33,953 nt of DNA from Rhodospirillaceae bacterium (GCA_029265995.1 JAJUFM010000019.1:1-33953); one strand, 5' to 3'. Positions 17,235 to 25,838 are shown, numbered from the stretch's first letter. The notes: generated by a model not told the origin, from the sequence alone. A program made the numbers and translations.

Positions 17235-17771
17235 ATGCATGACATCAGTGAAATTGAAAAGCGGCTGGAGGACGGCTCGGCGCCCTTCTCCCCGCAGCAG
17301 CTCTTTCAGCGTCTCGACGAAATGGGCATCGCTTACAGAAGCGTTTCCCATCCGCCACTTTTCACTGTCGAGCAGTCCAAGGAACTGCGCGGTGAGCTGC
17401 CGGGTGGCCACACCAAGAATCTCTTTCTCCGCAACAAGAAGGGGTCGATGTGGTTGGTAACCTGCCTGGAAGATCGGGAAATCGATCTGAAGGCGCTCGG
17501 AGAGCTGCTCGGTGCCGGTCGCCTGTCTTTCTGCAAGCCCGATCGCCTGATGCGCTACCTGGGAGTCATTCCCGGCGCTGTAACTCCGCTGGCGGTCATC
17601 AACGACAAGCTGAAACAAGTCGAGTTCGCGATCGATAGCGCGCTTTTGAAATTCGACCCGGTGAACGTTCATCCCCTGACTAACGAGATGACGGTGGCGA
17701 TTTCACCCCTGGATCTTCTGCGCTTTCTGGAAGCCGTGGATCACCCGCCGCGCATTTTGGATTTCTCATAG
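17235..17771 (+). CDS. Prolyl-tRNA editing protein (YbaK/ProXp-ala, PrdX type)
   Basis: A free-standing trans-editing deacylase of 178 residues from the INS/YbaK superfamily. It hydrolyses mischarged tRNA, in this subgroup most often Ala-tRNA(Pro). Hallmarks are the SHPPLFTVEQ segment (38-47), HTKNLFLRNKKG (59-70) with the conserved Lys61, and the central GAGRLSFC and GVIPGAVTPLA strands (the last with the family's G-x-x-P-G loop). No strong Shine-Dalgarno is present; the ATG at 17235 is the first in frame. The gene is convergent with the aminotransferase gene and shares a hairpin terminator with it. Confidence 0.88.
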   Translation: MHDISEIEKRLEDGSAPFSPQQLFQRLDEMGIAYRSVSHPPLFTVEQSKELRGELPGGHTKNLFLRNKKGSMWLVTCLEDREIDLKALGELLGAGRLSFCKPDRLMRYLGVIPGAVTPLAVINDKLKQVEFAIDSALLKFDPVNVHPLTNEMTVAISPLDLLRFLEAVDHPPRILDFS

Positions 17772-17778
17772 ATCAGCT

Positions 17779-17818
17779 TGCCTTTGACCCGGCCGCCGCG
17801 CGTGCCCGGTCAAAGGCA
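17779..17818. terminator. Hairpin between convergent genes (probable bidirectional terminator)
   Basis: TGCCTTTGACC(C)GG and CCGGTCAAAGGCA form a 13-bp stem with a single extra C, around a 13-nt GC-rich loop. It lies 8 nt after the editing-protein stop. The plus-strand product continues with TCTTTGTCCT, which is only moderately U-rich. It sits between two converging stops, so it may serve both. Confidence 0.6.
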
Positions 17819-17853
17819 TCTTTGTCCTATCCCTTCCCGGTAGTGCGGGCGGT

Positions 17854-19005
17854 TTAGCGACCCCGACCCCAGACCGTAAGCCTTCGAGCCGCTTCGGCCA
17901 CATCTGCTTCAGAAGCGGCGAAGGAAAGCCTTACGAAGCGGTGTCCTCGGTCAGGATCGAAGTCGCTGCCAGGGGTGATGGCAACTCCGGTTTCGGCCAA
18001 AATGCGGCGACACAGTTCCTGAGAATCATTCGTCATCCGCGCGACGTCGGCGTAGAGGTAGAAGGCGCCATCGGCTGGGGCTATATCCTCGAATCCAGCT
18101 TTCGGCAGCTCGTTCAGCAGCAGCTCCCGCTTGCGGCCATAGGAGGCCACGTGGGCACGTAGCTCTTCATGGCAGTCGAATGCCGCGATCGCGGCAATCT
18201 GTGAGAGGCTGGGCGGCGACACGAAGAAGTTCTGCGCCAGGCACTCGACGGGTCGAAGGAGTTCTTCGGGCAGCACGAGCCAGCCCAACCGCCAGCCCGT
18301 CATGCAGAAGTACTTGGAAAAGGAATTGACCACTACTGCCTGATCGGTCAGCTCGAGCGCGGAAACTGCCGGCTCGCCGAAGCTGATTCCATGATAGATC
18401 TCGTCAGAAACGAGGCGAACGCCATTGGCATCGCACCATCTGACCAACTCGGCCATTTCCTGGCGCCGCAAGATGGTGCCCGTCGGATTGGAGGGGCTGG
18501 CGACGATCAATCCATCGAGTGGACCGGCGGCGTCGAGCAGCTCCGGTGTCGGCTGGTAGCGATGCTCCAGAGTTGTCGGCAACAACACCGGCTCGATTCC
18601 CAGGGCGCTGAGGATGTTGCGATAGGCGGGGTAACCGGGAGCGGCCAGAGCCACCCGGTCACCGGCTTCGAAGGCCGCAAGGAAGGTGAGTAGAAAGCCT
18701 GCCGAGGATCCCACCGTTGCGGCGACTCGCTCGGCAGTGACGCTAACGTTGTAGCTCTCCTTGTAATGCCGAGCGATCGCTTCACGCAGATCCGTAAGAC
18801 CCAAGGCGTCCGTATAGCCGATTGCATCCTGCTCGAGGGCACGCGCGGCTGCAGCGCGAACTCCGGCCGGGGCAGGGCTGCCAGGCTGACCTAGCTCGAG
18901 ATGCAGTACCGAATTGCCGGCGGCAGCTCGTTCGTTGGCAGCTCGCAGCACATCCATCACGATGAAGGGAGGAATCTGGCCGCGACGAGCCACTTTCAAA
19001 GACAC
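17854..19005 (-). CDS. PLP-dependent aminotransferase, class I/II
   Basis: A 383-residue fold-type I aminotransferase of the aspartate/aromatic group. Visible residues are the cofactor-binding GSSAG (99-103), PSNPTGT (171-177), Asp201 and Tyr204 (SDEIYHG), the Schiff-base Lys231 in NSFSKYFCMTGWRLGW, and Arg239 of that segment. The C-terminal substrate-binding arginine lies near RFVRLSFA. Substrate cannot be told from these motifs; nothing adjacent fixes the pathway. The ATG at 19003-19005 gives MSLKVARRGQIPPFIVMDVL, a normal family start. Confidence 0.9.
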   Translation of the reverse strand: MSLKVARRGQIPPFIVMDVLRAANERAAAGNSVLHLELGQPGSPAPAGVRAAAARALEQDAIGYTDALGLTDLREAIARHYKESYNVSVTAERVAATVGSSAGFLLTFLAAFEAGDRVALAAPGYPAYRNILSALGIEPVLLPTTLEHRYQPTPELLDAAGPLDGLIVASPSNPTGTILRRQEMAELVRWCDANGVRLVSDEIYHGISFGEPAVSALELTDQAVVVNSFSKYFCMTGWRLGWLVLPEELLRPVECLAQNFFVSPPSLSQIAAIAAFDCHEELRAHVASYGRKRELLLNELPKAGFEDIAPADGAFYLYADVARMTNDSQELCRRILAETGVAITPGSDFDPDRGHRFVRLSFAASEADVAEAARRLTVWGRGR

Positions 19006-19030
19006 CTATTCATCTCCTGTTTCACTGGCA

Positions 19031-19801
19031 TTACGGCGTCGCAGGAATCCTGTCTTTCACCGCGGCGCCAAAAGGTAGGAATGCAAGCTCTTCGACCGGC
19101 CGGAAACCGGGCAGGGCGCTGTCGCGTGAATGGTCTCCGAGCCTGCGGATCAGTCGACGCCGTTCTGTCGGATCGCGGATCACACCCAGAGCAAAGTCGT
19201 CCAGAGACCCTTCGATTCCCAGCAGCCGCTGGATCGCGCTTAACATCTGCTTTTGCGCCAATCGCGGCCACGTAATCTTGCCGTAGGCCTCAACAGCGGC
19301 GAGGCATCGCGGTTCGCCGTCAAGCAGCAGTGCCCCGTGCGGACTGTGGTAGAGGTAGAAGTGATCGACGGAGGGACCTTCCTCCGCCTCGTAGTCGGCC
19401 GTGAGGTCGCCGAAGCCATAGGAACCCTCGGTGAGGTGCATCACTTTCAACTGGTCGCGCGTAAGCCAGGTCAGTGCCAAGCGAACGCGGCTGCCTGGGC
19501 AGGGAAGCAGCAGCGAAGGGCACGCGCCATAGCGTGTTAGACAAGCGGCATAGACGACCGTGAAATCCCGTAGCCCTCTCCGGGTAACGGGTATTTCGCC
19601 CTCTGGAAATTTTCGGGCGAGCTGGGATGGAGCGCGGTTAGAACCATGCGCGAGAACGGGGATCCGGTCGTTGAAACAGGCCTCTTCAAGCGGATTGATC
19701 ACGCCGTCTCGAAGAAGAAAGCCCTGGTTCGGTGCGGCGAAGGGATAGCCGTAGGCAAGCCCTAGCAGGTCGTTCGCCGACTGCGGAAGAGGCCAGCTCA
19801 T
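19031..19801 (-). CDS. Unrecognised protein with an AHGSNRAP motif
   Basis: I do not recognise this 256-residue soluble protein with certainty. Codon use and base composition match the neighbours, and there is no signal peptide or membrane segment. Near residue 50 it has VLAHGSNRAPSQLARKF, which resembles the YGSN nucleotide/gamma-glutamyl loop of gamma-glutamylcyclotransferase-fold proteins, but the rest is not obviously that family. A later segment, DHFYLYHSPHGALL, could be another strand pair. It lies 25 nt upstream of the aminotransferase gene and 39 nt downstream of the DUF4170 gene, all on the minus strand, so the three may be cotranscribed. Confidence 0.7.
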   Translation of the reverse strand: MSWPLPQSANDLLGLAYGYPFAAPNQGFLLRDGVINPLEEACFNDRIPVLAHGSNRAPSQLARKFPEGEIPVTRRGLRDFTVVYAACLTRYGACPSLLLPCPGSRVRLALTWLTRDQLKVMHLTEGSYGFGDLTADYEAEEGPSVDHFYLYHSPHGALLLDGEPRCLAAVEAYGKITWPRLAQKQMLSAIQRLLGIEGSLDDFALGVIRDPTERRRLIRRLGDHSRDSALPGFRPVEELAFLPFGAAVKDRIPATP

Positions 19802-19840
19802 CCCGCAGTCACACCTTCGAATTGGGCGGCAGATGGCACC

Positions 19841-20053
19841 TCAATCGGTGCAAGGCGGGCATTCGTCCGGGTCCATCGCCTCGATGCGGTAGCGGGTCGT
19901 CGCATCATCCACAGTTGCCCATGCAAGTTTTGCCCACTCTTTTTTGGCTTGCTCGAAGGAGTCGAAGGGGCCGATCCACTTTTCGCGACCGGCGGCAATC
20001 TTTGTGAAGGAGGTATCCTTGTATTGACCGCCGATCACCCAATAGCGCTGCAT
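19841..20053 (-). CDS. DUF4170 family small protein
   Basis: A 70-residue protein that matches the short DUF4170 family of alphaproteobacteria: it starts MQRYWVIGGQYKDTSF, has the WIGPFDSFEQAKKEWAK centre, and then WATVDDATTRYRIE. The pattern is that of a compact alpha-beta domain with many aromatic residues. No function is known. It is probably the first gene of a minus-strand group with the two genes that follow. AAGGG precedes the ATG at a slightly long distance. The tail ECPPCTD contains a CxxC-like pair that may be incidental. Confidence 0.8.
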   Translation of the reverse strand: MQRYWVIGGQYKDTSFTKIAAGREKWIGPFDSFEQAKKEWAKLAWATVDDATTRYRIEAMDPDECPPCTD

Positions 20054-20217
20054 CGGTAGCTACCCTTAGTTTCCTGATTCACCTCACCTAATGGTTAGAA
20101 GTTAGGCCGCATGTCTTGCGGCTGCAAGCTTGCCGCCGCCCAGCGTCTAGCTAAGGCCTCCCCACAAGCGCACAACTTCGAATTAATCGCACCCTCTTCC
20201 CTCCTTGGACATTCGCT

Positions 20218-22305
20218 TCAGGGGGATGCCGGAGCATCCTCAGGTGCGATTTGAAGATGCGGCTGATTTGTGATGGGGAGGTGGCAAGTCGCGATGGTGC
20301 CCGTGTTGCTGTGGGAATCGAATTCTAACCAACCGCCGTGCAGATCCACCAGGGACTTGGCCAAAATCAAGCCTACCCCAGCACCAATGCGTCTGCGACG
20401 CCCTCGCGCGAGACGGTTGAGCGAAGCGCGGCCAAGAATGGCTTCCTGCTCGTCCTCCGGGATGCCGATTCCATCGTCCCGAACCCGCAGCAGCACCTCG
20501 GTTTCATGCCGCTCCGCCGAAATGTCGATGACGCCGTAATCGGGCGTAAAGCGGAAGGCGTTGGACAAGAGATTGAAGAGCGCTTGGCGAAGCCGGCGTT
20601 CATCACACCAGAGCGTGCCAATGTCGTCGGGACAGGTGAGGGTGAGCGTGATGTTGCGCGCTTCCGCCCGGGGACGCCATAGCTTGTCGAGCGAGCGGAG
20701 CAACTGCCTGAGATCGGTTTCCGAGGGCTCGAGTTCCATATAGCCGGCCTCGATAGAGGCCAAGTCGATCATGTCGTCGATCAAAGCTGTCAGCTGTTCC
20801 GCCGAGGTGATGATCGACGTAACGTATTCCTTCTGCCCCGAGGTCAAGCTGCCGAGGTATTCCTGCTGCAGCAGCTGGGAAAAGCCGGTGATGGCGTTGA
20901 GCGGCGTCCGCAGCTCGTAGGAGATGTTAGCGATGAACTCGCTTTTCAGGCGATCTGCTGTCTCCAACGCCTCGTTTCGTTCTCGCAGGGCAGCCGCGGT
21001 CCGGGCGCTGGCCGTTGCATCTAGATAGCTGAACACGCAGTTTCCATCTGGCAGTGGCATCTGGCGCCAATCGATGACACGTCCATCAGTCCGCTCAATG
21101 CGCCCGCGCCTCGGATCGCGCTCCGTCGTCAGCGCCACGATGCCTTCGCGCAGGTCTGGCCACTCCTCGTCGCTCACGCCGACGAGGTGGCGGGAGCGCT
21201 CGACAATATCTCGTACATGCGGCTTTTCATCCAGCCAGGGCAGACGCAGGTCCCAAATCTGGGCATAGGCGGGGTTGCACAGTTGAAGGCGGCCGTCGGG
21301 CCCGAAAACCGCCACCCCCTCATGCAGGCTGTCGAGCGTTGCCCGCTGCACGGCGAGCAGCGTGTTGTAGGTTCGCTCCAGGCGGAGATTATCGCTGACG
21401 TCTTCATAGATCTGTATCACCCCGCCGAAGGGGTTGGGGTGCAAGGTGGCCCGCAGGCTCCGTCCGTCTGGCAGGTGGTGGCTTTCCTCCTCGGCCTCCA
21501 GCAGGGTTTCGAGTTTGTTCAGACGCTGGCGACGAAAGGTTGCGTAGTCAGCCTGCTCCGGCAAAAGCCGGCGATCGCGCAGCCAGTTCAGCATTTCACT
21601 GACGTGGGGCCGGCTATTGAGGAAGTCCTCGTCGAAGCCCCAGATCCGAGCATAAGCCTGGTTAAAGAAGCTGAGGCGCAGCTTCTGGTCGAGAACCGCA
21701 ATTCCGAAGCCCACACGCTCCAGAATGCTCATCTCCATTTCCTTGCGCCGGTCGAGGTCGCGCTGGGCCTGCTCCAAATCGGTCAGGTCTCTGGCGAAAC
21801 TCACCAAGCTTCCATTGGCCAGCGGCTGTTCCGTTATCTCCATGAGACGGCGCTTGCCCGCGAGAACGACATGAAAGCGCGCGCTTTGGGCAGTTCCGCT
21901 CTCCTGGGCTTTCAGCGCAAGTTCATGGGCCGCCACCCGATCGAGCTGTTCGACCAGCGGCTCATCCTCCGCCAGCACATCTTCTCGTGGGAGACCGATC
22001 GCTTCGGCGTAGGCCAGATTACAGTAGGTGAGGGTAAGATCGGGCGCTCGGGCCCACACCGGCTTGGGGTAATGGTCCAAAATGCCGGAAAGGAGGTCTC
22101 GCTGACGCGCTGCATCACGGAGAAGCTGCGACTGGCTGTCGAACTGCGCTTGAAGGCTGGCCACCTGCAACTCGGCGGCCGATAGGGCGGTGGCGGTTTC
22201 CCTCTGGCGCCTTTCCGCCTTTCGGCTCCTGATATAAAGGAAGGCACTCACGCACAAAGCGAGCAGGGCAACTAGCCCACTGCCAAGGGGGAGTAGACCG
22301 CTCAT
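20218..22305 (-). CDS. divL: DivL-like PAS histidine-kinase homologue with Tyr in place of the phosphoacceptor His
   Basis: A 695-residue membrane-anchored kinase-like protein. Residues 5-25 form one membrane segment, followed by a coiled region (30-70) and three PAS-type domains (about 70-180, 190-305, 315-432). The dimerisation domain contains FIANISYELRTPLN, where Tyr463 (codon TAC at 20917-20919) takes the place of the phosphoacceptor histidine. The ATP-binding domain is intact: N-box NLLSNAFRFTP, G1 DDGIGIP and G2 GAGVGLILAKSL. Tyrosine here is the hallmark of DivL, which in Caulobacter controls CckA and so CtrA and cell polarity; I infer the same role. Domain count and synteny differ somewhat from Caulobacter, so another Tyr-type sensor remains possible. 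Confidence 0.82.
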   Translation of the reverse strand: MSGLLPLGSGLVALLALCVSAFLYIRSRKAERRQRETATALSAAELQVASLQAQFDSQSQLLRDAARQRDLLSGILDHYPKPVWARAPDLTLTYCNLAYAEAIGLPREDVLAEDEPLVEQLDRVAAHELALKAQESGTAQSARFHVVLAGKRRLMEITEQPLANGSLVSFARDLTDLEQAQRDLDRRKEMEMSILERVGFGIAVLDQKLRLSFFNQAYARIWGFDEDFLNSRPHVSEMLNWLRDRRLLPEQADYATFRRQRLNKLETLLEAEEESHHLPDGRSLRATLHPNPFGGVIQIYEDVSDNLRLERTYNTLLAVQRATLDSLHEGVAVFGPDGRLQLCNPAYAQIWDLRLPWLDEKPHVRDIVERSRHLVGVSDEEWPDLREGIVALTTERDPRRGRIERTDGRVIDWRQMPLPDGNCVFSYLDATASARTAAALRERNEALETADRLKSEFIANISYELRTPLNAITGFSQLLQQEYLGSLTSGQKEYVTSIITSAEQLTALIDDMIDLASIEAGYMELEPSETDLRQLLRSLDKLWRPRAEARNITLTLTCPDDIGTLWCDERRLRQALFNLLSNAFRFTPDYGVIDISAERHETEVLLRVRDDGIGIPEDEQEAILGRASLNRLARGRRRRIGAGVGLILAKSLVDLHGGWLEFDSHSNTGTIATCHLPITNQPHLQIAPEDAPASP

Positions 22306-22374
22306 GGGGAAGCGGTAGCTTTCGTGGGGAGCCGTGGTCGATAGCTGGTCACATCGATCAGGCGCTCCTTGAGC

Positions 22375-23217
22375 TTACTCTGCCGCGCAAGCGACAACCC
22401 GACCACCATAGCGCCCGTCCTCGAGCGAGGTGATCGTCGGTTCACTGCCACAGAGGGCGCACGCCGGGTCAGCCTTTAGCCGCATCTCGGCAAAGCGCGC
22501 CTCCAATCCTTCGTACAGCAACAGGCGCCCGGCCAAGGAGCGGCCGACACCCAGGATCTCCTTGACCACTTCCGTTGCTTGCAAAGTGCCCAGAACGCCT
22601 GGCAGCATCGCAAGCACTCCAACATCGGCGCAGGAGTTTTTCATCGTACCGTCCGGCTGTTCCGGGTAAACGCACCGCCAACAGGGATTGGCTGTGCCGT
22701 CCGGCCCGTGGCCCAGATGCGATCGATAAACCGAAAGCTGTCCTTCGAAGCGCATCATGGCCGCCGAAACGAGGGTGCGCCCAGCCAGATGACAGGCGTC
22801 GGCCACCAGGTATCGGGTCGCAAAGTTATCGCTGCCGTCTGCGACGATGTCGTAGGAGGAAATGATCGAGTGAGCATTGCTGGTGGTGAGGCGCAAGGGG
22901 TGCGCTTCGAGGCCGACTTCTGGATTGATCGCTTTCAGGCGCTTGCGCGCGCTCTCAACCTTCTGTTGGCCGATGTCGGCCGTAGCGTGCACGATCTGCC
23001 GTTGAAGGTTGGAGAGATCGACCTGATCATCATCGATGACACCCAGCGTGCCGACACCCGCTGCGGCGAGATATAGCAGAACCGGGGAACCCAGGCCGCC
23101 AGCGCCGATCACCAGTACCCGGGCCTCCATAAGGCGTCGCTGCCCCTCCTCGCCGATCTCCGGCAAGACCAGGTGGCGCGCATAGCGCTCGATCTGTTCG
23201 TCGGTGAAATCTTCCAT
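22375..23217 (-). CDS. moeB: Molybdopterin-synthase adenylyltransferase (MoeB/ThiF/HesA family)
   Basis: A 280-residue E1-like enzyme that adenylates the C-terminal glycine of a small sulfur carrier (MoaD or ThiS). It has the nucleotide motif GAGGLGS (38-44), the Asp-rich VIDDDQVDLSNLQRQ (60-74), two zinc pairs Cys179/Cys182 and Cys253/Cys256, and Cys196 in NSCADVGVL. There is no C-terminal rhodanese domain. Neither moaD nor thiS is adjacent, so the partner is not settled by context. It lies 69 nt upstream of the divL-like gene on the same strand. Confidence 0.9.
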   Translation of the reverse strand: MEDFTDEQIERYARHLVLPEIGEEGQRRLMEARVLVIGAGGLGSPVLLYLAAAGVGTLGVIDDDQVDLSNLQRQIVHATADIGQQKVESARKRLKAINPEVGLEAHPLRLTTSNAHSIISSYDIVADGSDNFATRYLVADACHLAGRTLVSAAMMRFEGQLSVYRSHLGHGPDGTANPCWRCVYPEQPDGTMKNSCADVGVLAMLPGVLGTLQATEVVKEILGVGRSLAGRLLLYEGLEARFAEMRLKADPACALCGSEPTITSLEDGRYGGRVVACAAE

Positions 23218-23277
23218 GCGTAGAATTTACACCTCCCGGCGGCGGGCGTCACCTGCCGGCGCGTTTCTGCCTCTGAC

Positions 23278-24294
23278 CTAGAGTTCCAGCCCTGTGGGAG
23301 ACACAAGGCCGTAGGGCGTGAGGTGGGACGCTTCCTGCCGCCTTTCCCGCAAGGGTGGGTGACCGAAGCGTGCATGATAAGCTCGACTGAAATAGGGGGC
23401 CGAGGTAAAGCCGCAGGCAAGACCCACTTCGAACACCGGCATCCGCGACTGTCGCAGCAGCTGCCGCGCGCGCTCAAGCCGGAGGTTCAGGTAATGGCGT
23501 AGCGGAGGTTCGCCAACATGGGTCCGGAACAACCGGGAGAGTTGGCGTTTGGAGAGCCCTGCGTGGCCAGCCAGTTCATCCAGGCCGAGGGGATCCTCGA
23601 TATTCTCCTCCATCAGTTCGATGACAGCAGCCAATCGCTGATTTTGCGCACCCACACGCCGGTCGGCGGGCATGCGCTGCTGCTCCTTCGCCGTGCGTAT
23701 CTGGTCATGGATGAATTGCTCACTGACGCGACGGGCTAGCGCTTCCCCGTGGCTCAGTCCTATAAGGTGCAGCATCAAATCCAGGGCCGCCGTACCGCCC
23801 GAACAGGTGAAGCGGCTGCGGTCGATCTCAAAAAGCGTCTCTCTGGCGTCGATTTCCGGGAAGGCTTCACGAAAGGCGGGAAGTGCCTCCCAGTGGAGAG
23901 TGACGCGGTAGCCTGAAAGCAGGCCCGCTTCGGCCAACACAAAGGGCCCTGTATCCAGCCCGCCCAGATCCGCGCCACGTATGGCCTCACGACGAAGCCA
24001 CGACGCGATCTGGCTATTGTCTTGACTGTTCACGTGAAAGCCCGCGACCACCACCACAACCGGCAAGGCGCCAACTTCCGCGATTGGCGCCTCGGCCATT
24101 ATGACCATGCCATTGCTGGCCTCGACCGCTCGTCCGTCACGGGAATAGAAATGCCAGGAATAAAGAACCTTTCCCGTCTGCTGGTTGGCGACGCGGAGCG
24201 GTTCAATGGCCGATACCAGGCAAAGCATGGAAAAGCCTGGTAGCAAAAGGAATCCTACCTTCTGAGGCGTGTTGCGATTGCGTTCGCTGATCAC
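23278..24294 (-). CDS. cdhR: GlxA-type AraC-family regulator, probable carnitine regulator CdhR
   Basis: A 338-residue transcription factor with an N-terminal DJ-1/PfpI-like domain (about 10-190) and a C-terminal AraC-type double helix-turn-helix (about 225-320, with GLSKRQLSRLFRTHVG and VGLACGFTSAPYFSRAYHARFG). The position of the amidotransferase nucleophile is Asp114 (GGLDTGPF) rather than Cys, so the first domain is a sensor, as in the GbdR/CdhR/ArgR subgroup. Placement behind carnitine genes suggests CdhR, which activates them in response to carnitine. The ATG (start near 24294) is separated from the thioesterase stop by 100 nt containing a palindrome. Specific ligand is inferred. Confidence 0.82.
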   Translation of the reverse strand: MISERNRNTPQKVGFLLLPGFSMLCLVSAIEPLRVANQQTGKVLYSWHFYSRDGRAVEASNGMVIMAEAPIAEVGALPVVVVVAGFHVNSQDNSQIASWLRREAIRGADLGGLDTGPFVLAEAGLLSGYRVTLHWEALPAFREAFPEIDARETLFEIDRSRFTCSGGTAALDLMLHLIGLSHGEALARRVSEQFIHDQIRTAKEQQRMPADRRVGAQNQRLAAVIELMEENIEDPLGLDELAGHAGLSKRQLSRLFRTHVGEPPLRHYLNLRLERARQLLRQSRMPVFEVGLACGFTSAPYFSRAYHARFGHPPLRERRQEASHLTPYGLVSPTGLEL

Positions 24295-24373
24295 CGGCCA
24301 CCCCGCGCGCTATCTCCGGCAGACTGCTCGATCAGCGCGGTTTCCCCCTCCAATCAAGCGGCCCTATTGCCTG

Positions 24374-24387
24374 CCCCTGATCAGGGG
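24374..24387. promoter_or_regulatory. Perfect palindrome upstream of the cdhR-like gene
   Basis: CCCCTGATCAGGGG is a 14-nt perfect palindrome lying 7 nt after the thioesterase stop and about 80 nt before the regulator start. It is flanked by a wider inverted repeat, ATTGCCT (24366-24372) / AGGCAAT (24403-24409). No U-tract follows, so it is a weaker candidate for a terminator than for an operator or mRNA structure. Role inferred. Confidence 0.4.
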
Positions 24388-24394
24388 GTAGCTG

Positions 24395-24850
24395 TCAGGA
24401 CAAGGCAATGCGTCGTCCAGAATAGCTCGGTGGTGAGGGGGTGCAATGCGCCTTGAAGGCGGCCAGCAAGCCAGCCTCAAAAGGTACGCTGCGGCCTAAA
24501 CGAGTGTCGACGCAGAGTGCCAGCAGTTCCTCGGTTGCAACAAGCTCGCCATCCCGCTCCATCTCATGGGCGAAGTGCAGGCGCTTGCTATCACAAGCGA
24601 TGACTCGGCTTATGATCTCAATCCGATCGCCGAGGGCAAGCTCGCGAAGGTAGCGGACGTGGGACTCCACCGTATAGAGGGAGCGACCGTTGCTAGCCCG
24701 CCAACGGGCGTCCATCCCCAGCTTCTCATAGAGGGCGTCACTGGCATGTCCGAAGAGAAGCACATACCACCCTTCGGTCACATGCCCGTTATAGTCGAGC
24801 ATTTCCGGACGTATTTCGTCCTGATACAGTCTTAACTTACGGGTATGCAT
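24395..24850 (-). CDS. cdhB: Hotdog-fold thioesterase, probable CdhB
   Basis: A 151-residue acyl-CoA thioesterase-like protein of the hotdog superfamily. The signature region is DYNGHVTEGWYVLLFGHASD (19-38), with Asp19, Asn21 and His23 in the positions used by 4-hydroxybenzoyl-CoA-type thioesterases. In the carnitine pathway the third enzyme releases glycine betaine from betainyl-CoA; this fits a thioesterase placed next to the dehydrogenase and the trimethylamine-transferring enzyme. The ATG at 24848-24850 follows the dehydrogenase stop by 6 nt, so it is cotranscribed. Confidence 0.83.
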   Translation of the reverse strand: MHTRKLRLYQDEIRPEMLDYNGHVTEGWYVLLFGHASDALYEKLGMDARWRASNGRSLYTVESHVRYLRELALGDRIEIISRVIACDSKRLHFAHEMERDGELVATEELLALCVDTRLGRSVPFEAGLLAAFKAHCTPSPPSYSGRRIALS

Positions 24851-24856
24851 GGCGGA

Positions 24857-25828
24857 TCAGCCTGTTTGGGAGGTTGCTCTTGCGCCGCCAGCGCGCCCGG
24901 CTCTCAACGCCTTGAGGATGGCCACCAGGCCGCGATCGCGTTCGCGCACCAGGTCGCCGATTGTGCGGCTGGCGGCTTCCTGCGTGCAGCCCTCTACCAT
25001 TGCGTTTCGCAAGGCAGGCGTCAGTTCTGGTGCTTCCAGGCGGGTCCAGGGTTCTTTCAGGGAAGGGCCGAAGTGGTCCAGCATGTGCGCCATTCCCCCT
25101 TCACCTCCGGCCAAGTGAAAGGTAAGGCAAGGGCCCATCAGTGCCCAGCGCAAGCCGGGGCCGTCCACAATAGCCTGGTCGATCTGTTCTACTGTTGCCT
25201 CGCCGGCGGCGACCATATGTAGTGCCTCACGCCAGATGGCGTCCTGAAGGCGGTTGCCGATGAAACCGGGAAGCTCGCGTTCCAAACGAATGACCGACTT
25301 GCCCGCCGCCTGATAGAAGGCGCAGGCCCGCTCTACTGCCCAGGTCTCGCTCCTTTCTCCTCCCACGACCTCGACCAGCGGAATCAGGTAGGGTGGATTG
25401 AAGGGATGGCCGACAACGAGGCGAGAAGCATCGTGGGTCGATCTAGCCATCTCGGTTATGGAGAAGCCGGACGTGGAAGAGGCAATAACCACGTTGGCAG
25501 GGGTTTCCGTCGCCAGTTCTGCCAGCAGGCGCTGCTTCAACTCCAGCCGTTCTGGTGCACTTTCCTGAACGAAATCGACGGCGGCGACGGCTTCCTTCAG
25601 GGACGCTGCAAAACTCAAACGATCGGGGGAGGCCTCGGCTGCTAGCCCTAGTTCCTCGAGCGCGGGCCAGGCCAGCTTGAGAAGTCGGCGCAGCGCTCCT
25701 TCCGCATCGGGATGCGGATCCCAGACGACAACGTCGAAGCCTTTCGCGAGGAAGTGGGCCGCCCAACCGCCGCCGATAACCCCGGCTCCGATACAGGCAA
25801 CGCGACCTGTTTGCTTATCAAACGGCAT
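24857..25828 (-). CDS. cdhA: L-carnitine 3-dehydrogenase
   Basis: NAD-dependent oxidation of L-carnitine to 3-dehydrocarnitine in the cytoplasm, first step of aerobic carnitine breakdown. The protein has 323 residues, the length of known carnitine dehydrogenases. It belongs to the 3-hydroxyacyl-CoA dehydrogenase group: dinucleotide motif GAGVIG (14-19), a conserved SSTSG (117-121), and the His141/Glu153 dyad in GHPFNPPYLIPLVEVVGG. The frame is open back to 25939, over the end of the BKACE gene, but the ATG at 25826-25828 has AGAGGA upstream and falls 10 nt after that gene's stop, which decides the start. Confidence 0.9.
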   Translation of the reverse strand: MPFDKQTGRVACIGAGVIGGGWAAHFLAKGFDVVVWDPHPDAEGALRRLLKLAWPALEELGLAAEASPDRLSFAASLKEAVAAVDFVQESAPERLELKQRLLAELATETPANVVIASSTSGFSITEMARSTHDASRLVVGHPFNPPYLIPLVEVVGGERSETWAVERACAFYQAAGKSVIRLERELPGFIGNRLQDAIWREALHMVAAGEATVEQIDQAIVDGPGLRWALMGPCLTFHLAGGEGGMAHMLDHFGPSLKEPWTRLEAPELTPALRNAMVEGCTQEAASRTIGDLVRERDRGLVAILKALRAGRAGGARATSQTG

Positions 25829-25838
25829 CGGGGTCCTC

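Noticed and set aside
21187-22185. 332-codon plus-strand frame
   Set aside because: Antisense to the PAS region of the DivL-like gene; no start signal or recognisable domain.
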